Under the pieces are notes generated by a model. It searched no databases. It was not told the DNA's origin and saw nothing but the letters and a program-made list of their open reading frames with translations. Made by a program: the position numbers and the translations under genes. This document shows, piece after piece, positions 1-5,324 of a stretch of DNA of 5,324 bases (within the stretch, counting starts at the first letter, position 1; the number at the start of each line of letters is the position of its first letter). This stretch comes from Bacteroidaceae bacterium (lineage in GTDB: Bacteria; Bacteroidota; Bacteroidia; Bacteroidales; Barnesiellaceae_A), in NCBI GenBank assembly GCA_017561285.1, contig JAFZDG010000141.1:1-5324 (forward strand), read 5' to 3'.

Positions 1-1
1 C

Positions 2-175
2 ACTGTTATTATCATCGAGCACAACCTCGATGTTATCAAGTGTGCCGATTACATTATAGATATGGGCCCCGAGGGGGGCGATACCGGCGGTTATGTGGTG
101 TGTTGCGGCACACCCGAAGAGGTTGCTGCATGCCCCCAATCATATACCGGAAAATTTCTGAAAGAAAAACTCTAA
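2..175 (+). CDS. uvrA: UvrA, excinuclease ABC subunit A, C-terminal end (partial)
   Basis: Only the last 57 codons and the TAA stop (173-175) are present; the gene enters from the left edge. The peptide reads [20 protein letters not shown] and continues with [13 protein letters not shown], then CGTPEEVA, ending in FLKEKL. This matches the UvrA C-terminus closely (E. coli has [22 protein letters not shown] and GTPE at the same places). The His of EHNLDVI is the switch histidine (H-loop) of the second ABC ATPase domain, and the GPEGG stretch is typical of the UvrA tail. UvrA is the cytoplasmic DNA-damage sensor that, with UvrB, starts nucleotide excision repair. Nothing is missing at this end of the protein. 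The stop lies nine bases before the next start codon with no room for a hairpin terminator, so transcription probably continues into the S8 peptidase gene. Confidence 0.95.
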   Translation, partial: [57 protein letters not shown]

Positions 176-184
176 CCACATAAA

Positions 185-2287
185 ATGATGAAAAAGATTC
201 TCCTTCTACTCGTAGCATTATATGCCTTCGCAGGTATGGCTCAAAGCAAATACAGCCCTTCGGCTCAATTATTCCGCAACCAATCGACCGAAATGCAGCG
301 TGCGCCATACAAAGGACAAGAACGCTATATACACACCACATTGCAAGTATCTGATGCCGATGCGCTGGAGCAATATGGCATTCTCGTAGGCACACAATCG
401 GGCAACCTTGTAACAGCTCTTGTTCCCGCTACACTATTCGATCAATTGAGCGAAATACCCGAGATAACCTACATCGATGCCAACAGAAAGTCGCACACTC
501 TGCTCAACAAGGCTCTTCCCGACATTGGCTACGACCGCATACTCGCCTCTTCATACACAGCCACACCCTACTTGGGTAAAGGCGTAATTGTAGGTGTTGT
601 CGATTTGGGATTTCAATGGGATCATCCGGCTTTTTGCAATGCCGATGGATCTACCCGCATCCTTGCCGCATGGAACCAAAACGACACCACAGGAACAGCT
701 CCCGACAAATACAACTATGGCTCACTTTACGACACTCCGGATGAGATACTGAACGGATTGACCGGCAACGTAGAAACACATGCCACTCACGTCACAGGTA
801 TAGCTGCCGGCAGTGCCATCGAAGGCATACCGTTTGGCGGTGTAGCACGTGAGGCATCACTCGTTCTTGTCGAGGCACAACACTCCGGCGGTTCGAGTAT
901 GTATGATGAAGGTATAACCGATGGCATTAATTTCATCTTCGAATATGCCGAAAAAATGGGAATGCCTTGCGTTATCAACTTGAGTTTGGGCAACAACTTT
1001 GGCCCTCACGATGGCACATCGCTGTTCGATCAAATGTGCGACTCGTTACAAGGTCCCGGCCGCCTCATTGTAGGCGCAATGGGCAACTCGGGACAACAAC
1101 ACTACCATCTCGGATATGACTTCGATGCCGAAAACACCGAATTTCGCGCCGGACTAACCGGAAGCCTTCCTATACTCGATGTGTGGAGCGAAGAGCCCGT
1201 ACAACTCATGTTGGAGTTTTATCACGGCCACGTCGACACCATCCTCGACACTACCGGGTGGATACCTTTGGACTCTATTTACGAAACAACATTGAAATAC
1301 TTCCACCGAGAAATTACAGTCACAGCCACCTCACAACGCTCTCCATTCAACAACAAATACAACGTAATGATAACAACCAGCGGTGTCAATAACATAGGCA
1401 ACAGCTATTTTGCACTGAAAGCCAAAGGCGAGGGCGGCCGATTGGATATATGGACCAATGCTCCCGGAGCAGAATTCAGTTCAAGAGGCTTTGATGGATG
1501 GCTCGAAGGCGATACCGAAATGACGCTCAACGAAACCGGAGGAACAGGCAAGCGCATCACTTCGGTGGGTGCTTACACATCCGATACAACCAAACATTGC
1601 ATAAACAACCGGACTTATGAGGTAGGATACGAACTGAATGCCGTATCACCCTTCTCCAGCCGAGGACTCACAGCCGATGGTCGTACAAAACCCGATATTA
1701 TTGCTCCGGGTAGTCTCATCACATCGGCCTTCAACGATGTTCTTGCCGGCGATCCACTCAGTTACTATTACGACACGATTGAGGGTATATATATCGTTCA
1801 CAACGACTCGTGCTATTACGGAGTCAACTCCGGCACATCTATGGCCACACCCATTGTTACCGGTACCTACGCCATATGGTTGCAAGCCAAGCCCGACCTC
1901 ACCCCCGAGGAGGCCAAAGAGATACTATATCGCACTGCCACACAAGACGAGTACACCACCCGCCCGGCCGAAGCCGGATATGGCAAAGTAAATCCCTACG
2001 ATGGTTTATGCTACATCTTCGACACCAACAACATATCATTGCCTGTTATGCAAAATATTGCAATGATATACCCATCGGTGGGAGATGGCAGCTTTACCCT
2101 TCGCACCCCCGAGCAACCCTCGATGGTGCGCATCTACAACGCCTCGGGCATACTCATTGCCACCCATCACACAGCCGGCATAGAGGGATCTATAGACATT
2201 GCCATACCCAACGCACCCAAAGGCATATACTATATACAAGCCATTACCGACAAGAATATATATACAAGCAAGTATATATGTCAATAG
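185..2287 (+). CDS. Secreted S8 (subtilisin-like, CspA-type) serine peptidase with T9SS type A sorting tail
   Basis: The 700-residue product has a signal peptide at residues 1-19 (MMKK, a Leu-rich core, GMA before Q20). Residues ~20-120 look like a propeptide. The subtilisin triad is visible: Asp140 in VVDLGFQWDHPAF, His199 in HATHVTGIAAG, and Ser552 in GTSMATP, with the probable oxyanion Asn301 in GAMGNSG. About 250 residues separate Asn301 and Ser552, against ~66 in subtilisin. The insert carries RLDIW (419-423), ITSVGAY (458-464), SPFSSRG (488-494) and KPDIIAPG (502-509), a pattern I recall from CspA-like S8 peptidases with a jelly-roll insert. Residues ~622-700 (IYPSVGDGSF, VRIYNASG, APKGIYYIQ) form a Por/T9SS type A tail, implying outer-membrane passage by type IX secretion and surface attachment or release. 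The substrate cannot be told. The usual HGTH is HATH here. ATG at 185 or 188 may be the start; no Shine-Dalgarno is seen, as is normal in Bacteroidota. Confidence 0.92.
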   Translation: MMKKILLLLVALYAFAGMAQSKYSPSAQLFRNQSTEMQRAPYKGQERYIHTTLQVSDADALEQYGILVGTQSGNLVTALVPATLFDQLSEIPEITYIDANRKSHTLLNKALPDIGYDRILASSYTATPYLGKGVIVGVVDLGFQWDHPAFCNADGSTRILAAWNQNDTTGTAPDKYNYGSLYDTPDEILNGLTGNVETHATHVTGIAAGSAIEGIPFGGVAREASLVLVEAQHSGGSSMYDEGITDGINFIFEYAEKMGMPCVINLSLGNNFGPHDGTSLFDQMCDSLQGPGRLIVGAMGNSGQQHYHLGYDFDAENTEFRAGLTGSLPILDVWSEEPVQLMLEFYHGHVDTILDTTGWIPLDSIYETTLKYFHREITVTATSQRSPFNNKYNVMITTSGVNNIGNSYFALKAKGEGGRLDIWTNAPGAEFSSRGFDGWLEGDTEMTLNETGGTGKRITSVGAYTSDTTKHCINNRTYEVGYELNAVSPFSSRGLTADGRTKPDIIAPGSLITSAFNDVLAGDPLSYYYDTIEGIYIVHNDSCYYGVNSGTSMATPIVTGTYAIWLQAKPDLTPEEAKEILYRTATQDEYTTRPAEAGYGKVNPYDGLCYIFDTNNISLPVMQNIAMIYPSVGDGSFTLRTPEQPSMVRIYNASGILIATHHTAGIEGSIDIAIPNAPKGIYYIQAITDKNIYTSKYICQ

Positions 2288-2434
2288 CACAATATATAGA
2301 AGCCAAAAGTCGTATCTCTTTGTAAAAAACGAAAACGTTTGCACAACGCCATTTCAAAAAAAACTATAAACACACCCGGTACGTCCTATGCTTTTTTGTA
2401 ATTTTAGCGAATAAATAATCAAAAACAATAGACA
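2288..2434 (+). promoter_or_regulatory. Intergenic leader expected to hold the malQ promoter
   Basis: This 147-bp AT-rich gap separates the peptidase and malQ. I find no rho-independent terminator in it for the upstream gene. No clean match to the Bacteroidota promoter (TTTG near -33, TAnnTTTG near -7) stands out. Two weak candidates exist: TCTCTTTG at 2315-2322 (one mismatch to the -7 element, no -33 partner), and TTTG at 2338-2341 followed by TATAAA at 2365-2370. The last ~25 bases before ATG 2435 are A-rich and lack a Shine-Dalgarno sequence, which fits translation initiation in this phylum. That a promoter lies here is inferred from the change of function and from the operator-like palindrome. 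Confidence 0.35.
2331..2342. promoter_or_regulatory. Candidate LacI-family operator upstream of malQ
   Basis: The sequence GAAAACGTTTGC contains a perfect 8-bp palindrome, AAACGTTT (2333-2340). The outermost bases G and C also pair, with one mismatch in between. A central CG flanked by A and T runs is the classic shape of LacI/GalR-family operators. It lies about 93 bp before the malQ start. LacI-family regulators of maltodextrin genes are known in some Bacteroidota, so a link to malQ is plausible but inferred; no regulator gene is in the window. Chance occurrence in AT-rich DNA is possible. Confidence 0.4.
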
Positions 2435-2944
2435 ATGACGATCATACTAAGCGTTAAATATCACACCTATTGGGGTGAATCACTCGGTCTCAGATTGGAA
2501 GGATCGGAGCAAATACACCCCCTTACGTATGTCGATGCCGACAACTGGCAAATTGAGTTGGACTGCCCCCAAGCCACCACTCTACGATACAACTATGTTT
2601 TATGTCGTCAAGACGAACAGATACGCCAAGATTGGGGCGAACCGCACACTTTGCACATCAAAAAAGATGTGAAAAGCTGTCGCGTATTTGATACCTGGAA
2701 CGACATTCCTGCCAACAATGCATTCTTCAGCTCGGCATTCACCCATAGTATATACGCCCGCAAAAGTCCCCAAAAGACCACACACGCAGCCAAGACCGGT
2801 TCTATACTCATTCAAGTCAAATCGGCATCGGTTGCACCCGATGAGGTATTGGCTATAGCCGGTAGCTGCAAAGCTCTCGGCGAATGGGATATCAAGAAAG
2901 CCGTTAAGATGAACGACTCGCAATTCCCATTTGGACTGCCGTAA
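2435..2944 (+). CDS. malQ: MalQ N-terminal part: CBM20-1 and first half of CBM20-2 (frameshifted)
   Basis: This 169-codon frame starts at ATG 2435, after an A-rich leader, and stops at TAA 2942-2944 just past the frameshift. Residues ~1-110 form a first starch-binding CBM20 domain (VKYHTYWGESLGLRLEGS), with Trp13, Trp38 and Trp67 as candidate sugar-stacking or core residues. Residues ~122-165 begin a second CBM20: ILIQVKSASVAPDEVLAIAG and then the family hallmark LGEWD (148-152) and KAVKMNDSQFP. The last four residues, FGLP, are out-of-frame product; the proper continuation (IWTAVIDATK) is in the next frame down. There is no signal peptide, so the protein is cytoplasmic. In the intact enzyme these domains would bind glucan and help hold large substrates. 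Alone, this fragment would have no catalytic function and a half-built second domain. Confidence 0.8.
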   Translation: MTIILSVKYHTYWGESLGLRLEGSEQIHPLTYVDADNWQIELDCPQATTLRYNYVLCRQDEQIRQDWGEPHTLHIKKDVKSCRVFDTWNDIPANNAFFSSAFTHSIYARKSPQKTTHAAKTGSILIQVKSASVAPDEVLAIAGSCKALGEWDIKKAVKMNDSQFPFGLP

Positions 2945-2985
2945 TAGATGCCACCAAAGCCGGAGGCGAATTTGACTACAAATTT

Positions 2986-5094
2986 GTGATACTCGATGCC
3001 AAGAGTGGCGAAGTGAAAGCCTGGGAACCCCGCAGCAATCGTCACTTCATTGTGCCGCAAACAGCCGATAGCGATGCCATCATAATTGCCGACTCGCAAG
3101 CATCGATCAATACGCGCACTTGGAAAGGTGCCGGTGTGGCAATACCCGTATTCTCACTGCGTAGCGAGAAGAGTTTCGGCGTAGGCGACTTTGCCGACAT
3201 TCGTTTACTCGTAGATTGGGCTGCTGCCACCGAGCAACGCATCATACAAATACTGCCCATCAACGACACCACTATGACAGGCACTTGGCACGATTCGTAT
3301 CCCTATAGTGCCAACTCTATCTATGCACTACATCCCCAATATCTGCGCCTCGATGAGATAGGCACACTCAAAGACAAAGAGCGTTGCCAATACTACGAGC
3401 AAGAGCAACAAGCACTCAATGCACTGCCCGATGTAGATTACGAACGTGTAAACCGCATAAAGAACGAATATCTAAAGGAAATTTTTGAGCAAGAAGGCAA
3501 CGCCGTCTTGGTATCGAAAGATTTCTTGAAATTCTTCAACGAAAACAAATATTGGCTCGTACCCTACGCAGCATACCGCACATTGTGCAGCGAAACCGGC
3601 ACACCCGATTTCAAACAATGGGGCGCATATGCCATCTACGATGCCAATACAATTGCTGCGTTCGATACCCCCGAAAGCCCCTATTGCCAAACAATGCGTT
3701 TGCACTACTACACACAATATCACTTGCACCTACAGTTGCAAGCAGCACGCACCTACGCTCACAGCAAAGGCGTTGTGCTCAAAGGCGACATACCCATTGG
3801 TATTAGTCCCCGTAGTGCCGATGCATGGTCAACACCCAAATATTTCCACCTGAACAGTCAAGCCGGAGCACCACCCGATGACTTCTCGGTTCTGGGCCAA
3901 AACTGGTTCTTGCCCACCTACAACTGGGACGAAATGGAGAAAGACGGATACATCTGGTGGAAATCTCGTTTCAGCAAGATGGCCGAGTATTTCGATGCCT
4001 ACCGCATCGACCACATCTTGGGTTTCTTCCGCATATGGGAGATACCTTGCGATGCCATACATGGTTTGCTCGGACACTTCAGTCCGGCAATGCCTTTTAC
4101 GGCCGAAGAGTTAGCCTCTCGCGGCTTCAACTTCGATAAGAACCTCTACACATACCCCTATGTGCGCGAATATATGTTGGGCGAAATCTTCGGCCAATAC
4201 ACCGAAGAGGTACGCAACGAATACCTTTCGCCGCTGGGTGGCGGATGCTATGGTATGCGCCCTGAGGTAAATACCCAACGCAAGGTGTATGACCTCTTTG
4301 CCGGATGCGAAGACGAACGCAGCAAAACCATCTGCGATGGCTTGATGCGCTTGCACGACGAGGTACTATTTGTTGAAGACCCCGTTAAAATTGGTCACTA
4401 CCACCCGCGCATATCGGCTTGGCAATCGCACATCTACCAATCGATGCCCGAGTATCAACGCCACGCCTTCGATGCCCTCTATAACGATTTCTACTACTAT
4501 CGTCACAACGACTTCTGGTATCACGAGGCGATGAAAAAACTTCCGCCACTGCTATCGGCTACCAATATGCTCGTGTGCGGTGAGGACTTGGGTATGATAC
4601 CCCACTGCGTACCGGCTGTAATGGATCAGTTGCAGATACTCTCGCTCGAGGTACAACGTATGCCCAAAGATGTAAACAGCCAATTTGGTTGCACTTGGAA
4701 CTACCCCTACCTATCGGTAGCCACTACCTCTACACACGATATGTCGGGCATACGTGCCTGGTGGGAAGAAGACCGCAATAATATGCCCGACTTCTACAAC
4801 CGAGTATTGTGCTTCGGTGGCGACACCCCCTACTTCTGCGAGCCTTACGTATGCGAGCGCATTCTCGAGCATCACCTCGCATCGCCCTCGATGTTGGTAA
4901 TTTTGCCCTTGCAAGATTGGTTGTCGATGGACGAGCAGCTACGCCGCAAAAATCCGCTCGATGAGCGCATCAACGTGCCGGCCATCAACCCCTACTATTG
5001 GAAATATCGTATGCATATGACTATCGAAGAGCTCATCAATGCCATAGAGTTCAACAATCGTCTGCGTGAAAAGATAACCCAATCGGGCCGTTAA
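2986..5094 (+). CDS. malQ: MalQ C-terminal part: end of CBM20-2 and complete GH77 catalytic domain (frameshifted)
   Basis: The only usable in-frame start near the break is GTG 2986; the first in-frame ATG is at 3274, inside the catalytic domain. Homologous coding resumes at 2929, so GTG 2986 is probably just an internal Val codon. Residues 1-24 (FVILDAK region, KAWEPRSNRHF) finish CBM20-2. GH77 follows: SFGVGDFADIR (63-73), YPYSANSIYALHP (105-117), KGDIPIGISP (266-275) and GQNWFLPTYNWDEM (304-317). Catalytic residues are the nucleophile Asp342 (AYRIDHILGFFR), acid/base Glu533 (CGEDLGMIP) and transition-state stabiliser Asp585 (TSTHDMSG); add 184 for whole-protein numbers. The 191 residues between Asp342 and Glu533, against 47 in Thermus amylomaltase, show the ~145-residue insertion typical of DPE2-type enzymes, which in plants use maltose with a branched glucan acceptor. 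All key residues are intact. The stop is TAA followed by another TAA. Confidence 0.85.
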   Translation: MILDAKSGEVKAWEPRSNRHFIVPQTADSDAIIIADSQASINTRTWKGAGVAIPVFSLRSEKSFGVGDFADIRLLVDWAAATEQRIIQILPINDTTMTGTWHDSYPYSANSIYALHPQYLRLDEIGTLKDKERCQYYEQEQQALNALPDVDYERVNRIKNEYLKEIFEQEGNAVLVSKDFLKFFNENKYWLVPYAAYRTLCSETGTPDFKQWGAYAIYDANTIAAFDTPESPYCQTMRLHYYTQYHLHLQLQAARTYAHSKGVVLKGDIPIGISPRSADAWSTPKYFHLNSQAGAPPDDFSVLGQNWFLPTYNWDEMEKDGYIWWKSRFSKMAEYFDAYRIDHILGFFRIWEIPCDAIHGLLGHFSPAMPFTAEELASRGFNFDKNLYTYPYVREYMLGEIFGQYTEEVRNEYLSPLGGGCYGMRPEVNTQRKVYDLFAGCEDERSKTICDGLMRLHDEVLFVEDPVKIGHYHPRISAWQSHIYQSMPEYQRHAFDALYNDFYYYRHNDFWYHEAMKKLPPLLSATNMLVCGEDLGMIPHCVPAVMDQLQILSLEVQRMPKDVNSQFGCTWNYPYLSVATTSTHDMSGIRAWWEEDRNNMPDFYNRVLCFGGDTPYFCEPYVCERILEHHLASPSMLVILPLQDWLSMDEQLRRKNPLDERINVPAINPYYWKYRMHMTIEELINAIEFNNRLREKITQSGR

Positions 5095-5120
5095 TAATAA
5101 GGATACCACATTATATGAGC

Positions 5121-5156
5121 GAGGCTGTGTCAAATCGAAAATTTTGACACAGCCTC
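5121..5156 (+). terminator. Rho-independent terminator after malQ
   Basis: A perfect 14-bp stem, GAGGCTGTGTCAAA (5121-5134) paired with TTTGACACAGCCTC (5143-5156), encloses an 8-base loop and is followed by TTTAG. It begins 26 bases after the malQ stop. The T tail is short, but only the + strand side has one, so the orientation suits malQ. The GAGGCTGTGTCAAA arm is familiar to me as a recurring terminator-like sequence in Bacteroidales genomes; that is recollection, not a search. Confidence 0.8.
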
Positions 5157-5173
5157 TTTAGTACACTCTACTA

Positions 5174-5323
5174 TCACTCTTCCCGTCTGCCAGACGGCCA
5201 CACAGCACGTAAAACATATTCCGGGCACTTCGCCTTCGCTTCGCTCGGCTCATACCCGGCTACCATATCGCGCACCACAAGGGTGCTGCGACACGTTCTT
5301 ACGAACGACCTTAGATACGCCGC
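5174..5323 (-). other. Weak open frame at right edge, possible end of a convergent gene
   Basis: On the - strand a frame is open from the window edge for 49 codons to TGA (5176-5174). It reads RSFVRTCRSTLVVRDMVAGY, then EPSEAKAKCPEYVLRAV and ends WPSGRREE. I do not recognise it. A convergent gene ending just beyond the malQ terminator would make sense, and the frame is open across the whole available stretch. However, 49 codons can stay open by chance, and the same DNA is crowded with inverted repeats, which suggests a non-coding repeat instead. The only in-frame ATG would give 30 residues. Confidence 0.2.
5183..5307. repeat. Cluster of short inverted repeats (four hairpins) beyond the malQ terminator
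   Basis: Four potential hairpins lie close together: CCGTCT/AGACGG at 5183-5197 (6-bp stem, 3-base loop), CCGGG/CCCGG at 5221-5259 (long loop holding three TTCGC copies at 5229, 5235 and 5240), GCACC/GGTGC at 5272-5286 (5-base loop), and CGTTC/GAACG at 5294-5307 (4-base loop). Each stem alone is short enough to arise by chance, but the density is unusual for this window. It may be an interspersed intergenic repeat or a structured RNA, or the end of a gene on the - strand. No tRNA or rRNA feature is seen. Confidence 0.35.
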
Positions 5324-5324
5324 A

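Larger units (their letters stand above)
2435..5094 (+). pseudogene. malQ: malQ, DPE2-type 4-alpha-glucanotransferase (GH77), interrupted by a -1 frameshift
   Basis: This is the whole gene unit, of which the two open frames below are parts. Adding one base at the CCC run 2926-2928 joins them into a single 886-residue protein: CBM20-1, CBM20-2 and GH77. The reconstructed junction is QFP-IWTAVIDATKAGG, with FDYKFVILDAK following, a continuous CBM20 sequence with no residues missing or repeated. The length agrees with my recollection of Bacteroidales MalQ (about 890-900 residues). The enzyme moves glucosyl or maltosyl units between alpha-1,4-glucans in maltose, starch or glycogen metabolism, in the cytoplasm (no signal peptide). 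The gene may be a true recent pseudogene or an intact gene with a sequencing or assembly error; everything on both sides is conserved, which favours an error or a very recent event. Confidence 0.8.

Noticed and set aside
54..395. 113-codon open frame on the - strand across the uvrA end and the peptidase start
   Set aside because: It lies antisense to two well-recognised coding regions and its product (Cys- and His-rich, no domain pattern) looks like a shadow frame.
1810..2325. 171-codon + strand frame overlapping the peptidase 3' end
   Set aside because: It sits in another frame of the Ser552 and sorting-tail coding region; the product is His/Arg-rich and low in complexity, typical of out-of-frame translation.
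2036..2344. 102-codon - strand frame with a hydrophobic start
   Set aside because: Almost wholly antisense to the T9SS tail; its hydrophobic stretch comes from the complement of ordinary AT-rich codons. No supporting context.
2920..2932. Programmed -1 ribosomal frameshifting in malQ
   Set aside because: The site A TTC CCA does not fit the X XXY YYZ slippery heptamer, I see no clear downstream stem or pseudoknot, and malQ is not known to be made by frameshifting. A plain one-base deletion or read error is simpler.
2945..2990. Independent gene start for the GH77 part at GTG 2986
   Set aside because: GTG 2986 lies inside the CBM20-2 motif FDYKFVILD, with no leader typical of the phylum, so it is an internal codon of a longer protein.
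5121..5156. Terminal inverted repeat of an insertion sequence
   Set aside because: The two arms are adjacent around an 8-base loop, sit right behind a stop codon and precede T residues; a terminator explains this and no transposase is present.
5261..5310. tRNA-like or other known structured RNA at the hairpin cluster
   Set aside because: No cloverleaf, T-loop GTTCNANNC pattern or CCA end could be assembled from the hairpins.

Overview
The window looks like chromosomal DNA from a member of the Bacteroidales (phylum Bacteroidota). Three observations support this: a secreted protease ending in a type IX secretion (Por) sorting tail, a DPE2-type 4-alpha-glucanotransferase with tandem starch-binding domains, and A-rich leaders without Shine-Dalgarno sequences. 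The genus cannot be fixed from this stretch. All three recognisable genes lie on the + strand.

Layout: bases 2-175 are the last 57 codons of uvrA (nucleotide excision repair ATPase). Nine bases later begins a complete 700-residue subtilisin-family (S8) peptidase, 185-2287. It has a signal peptide, a propeptide-like region, a CspA-like catalytic domain with a large insert, and a C-terminal T9SS sorting domain. A 147-bp intergenic region (2288-2434) holds an AAACGTTT-centred palindrome resembling a LacI-family operator. Next is malQ, 2435-5094, whose reading frame is broken by an apparent one-base deletion at the CCC run 2926-2928. The 5' part encodes CBM20-1 and half of CBM20-2. The 3' part encodes the rest of CBM20-2 and an intact GH77 catalytic domain. 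A strong 14-bp stem terminator (5121-5156) closes malQ. The last ~165 bp hold several short inverted repeats and only a weak open frame on the - strand.

The three genes do not form one pathway. uvrA acts in DNA repair and the S8 peptidase is probably exported to the surface or medium; they may share a transcript only because of the tight spacing. malQ would act in the cytoplasm on maltose, malto-oligosaccharides or glycogen, and appears to be its own transcription unit with its own possible operator and terminator.

I see no mobile element, CRISPR array, RNA gene or clearly undescribed multi-gene system. The points most worth checking are the malQ frameshift, the candidate operator in front of it, and the hairpin-rich 3' end.
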